Made by a program: the position numbers and the translations under genes
Shown here: positions 5,419 through 5,455 of the stretch, one piece after another
Layout of the letters: each line of letters begins with the position of its first letter
Numbering within the stretch: the stretch's first letter is position 1
Notes under the pieces: model-generated
Told to the model about the DNA's origin: nothing
Databases searched by the model: none
What the model saw: the letters and a program-made list of their open reading frames with translations, nothing else
NCBI GenBank assembly: GCA_018056215.1
Contig: JAGPGB010000087.1
Coordinates: 1-5,455, forward strand
Source: Bacteroidales bacterium
Lineage (GTDB): Bacteria; Bacteroidota; Bacteroidia; Bacteroidales; DTU049
Direction: 5' to 3'
DNA: 5,455 nt

Positions 5419-5455
5419 ATGATACCAATAGAAGAATTTTATGCAGACCCACGAA
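5419..5455 (+). CDS. Start of an unidentified gene (continues beyond right edge)
   Basis: An ATG after an A-rich leader opens 12 codons, MIPIEEFYADPR, before the window ends. I do not recognise the protein from this peptide. The frame is open upstream of 5419 as well but offers no earlier ATG nearby. A second ATG in another frame at 5441 (MQTHE) is possible but has a less A-rich leader. The gene lies after the folE terminator, so it would belong to a separate transcription unit. Confidence 0.42.
   Translation, partial: MIPIEEFYADPR

Overview
The window is an A+T-rich chromosomal stretch from what is most likely a member of the Bacteroidota. Three things point there. The putative promoters carry the phylum's -7 box (TAnnTTTG, twice with a TTG 20-22 bp upstream) rather than a TATAAT box. 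The start codons are preceded by A-rich leaders without clear Shine-Dalgarno sequences. The protein set (a DUF4369/DUF5106-like secreted redoxin, a DUF5063-like protein, a small Cys4 membrane protein) is typical of that phylum. No genus can be named from this sequence alone.

Layout from left to right: the first 15 codons of tyrosyl-tRNA synthetase (minus strand, running off the left edge); a 220-bp divergent intergenic region holding candidate -7 boxes for both directions and a perfect 10-bp inverted repeat; a TdeIII-family type II restriction endonuclease gene (plus); a convergent, 500-codon gene for an exported thioredoxin-fold protein (minus), preceded by a 191-codon DUF5063-like gene (minus); a divergent promoter region; then a tight plus-strand operon of glyceraldehyde-3-phosphate dehydrogenase, a 61-residue one-TM Cys4 protein resembling NqrM, and GTP cyclohydrolase I (folE). 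The operon ends at a strong 18-bp-stem intrinsic terminator. The last 213 bases are AT-rich intergenic sequence with two 12-bp palindromes, and the first codons of an unidentified plus-strand gene reach the right edge.

Most of the genes are housekeeping or envelope functions: translation, periplasmic redox, glycolysis, and the first step of tetrahydrofolate/pterin synthesis. The accessory element is the restriction endonuclease. It stands alone between two unrelated genes with no methyltransferase in the window, and its likely promoter is overlapped by a dyad that could be an operator. That solitary endonuclease with its dyad, and the Cys4 miniprotein between gap and folE, are the two items most worth a second look. 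I found no convincing new multi-gene system, no CRISPR array, no tRNA/rRNA and no insertion sequence.
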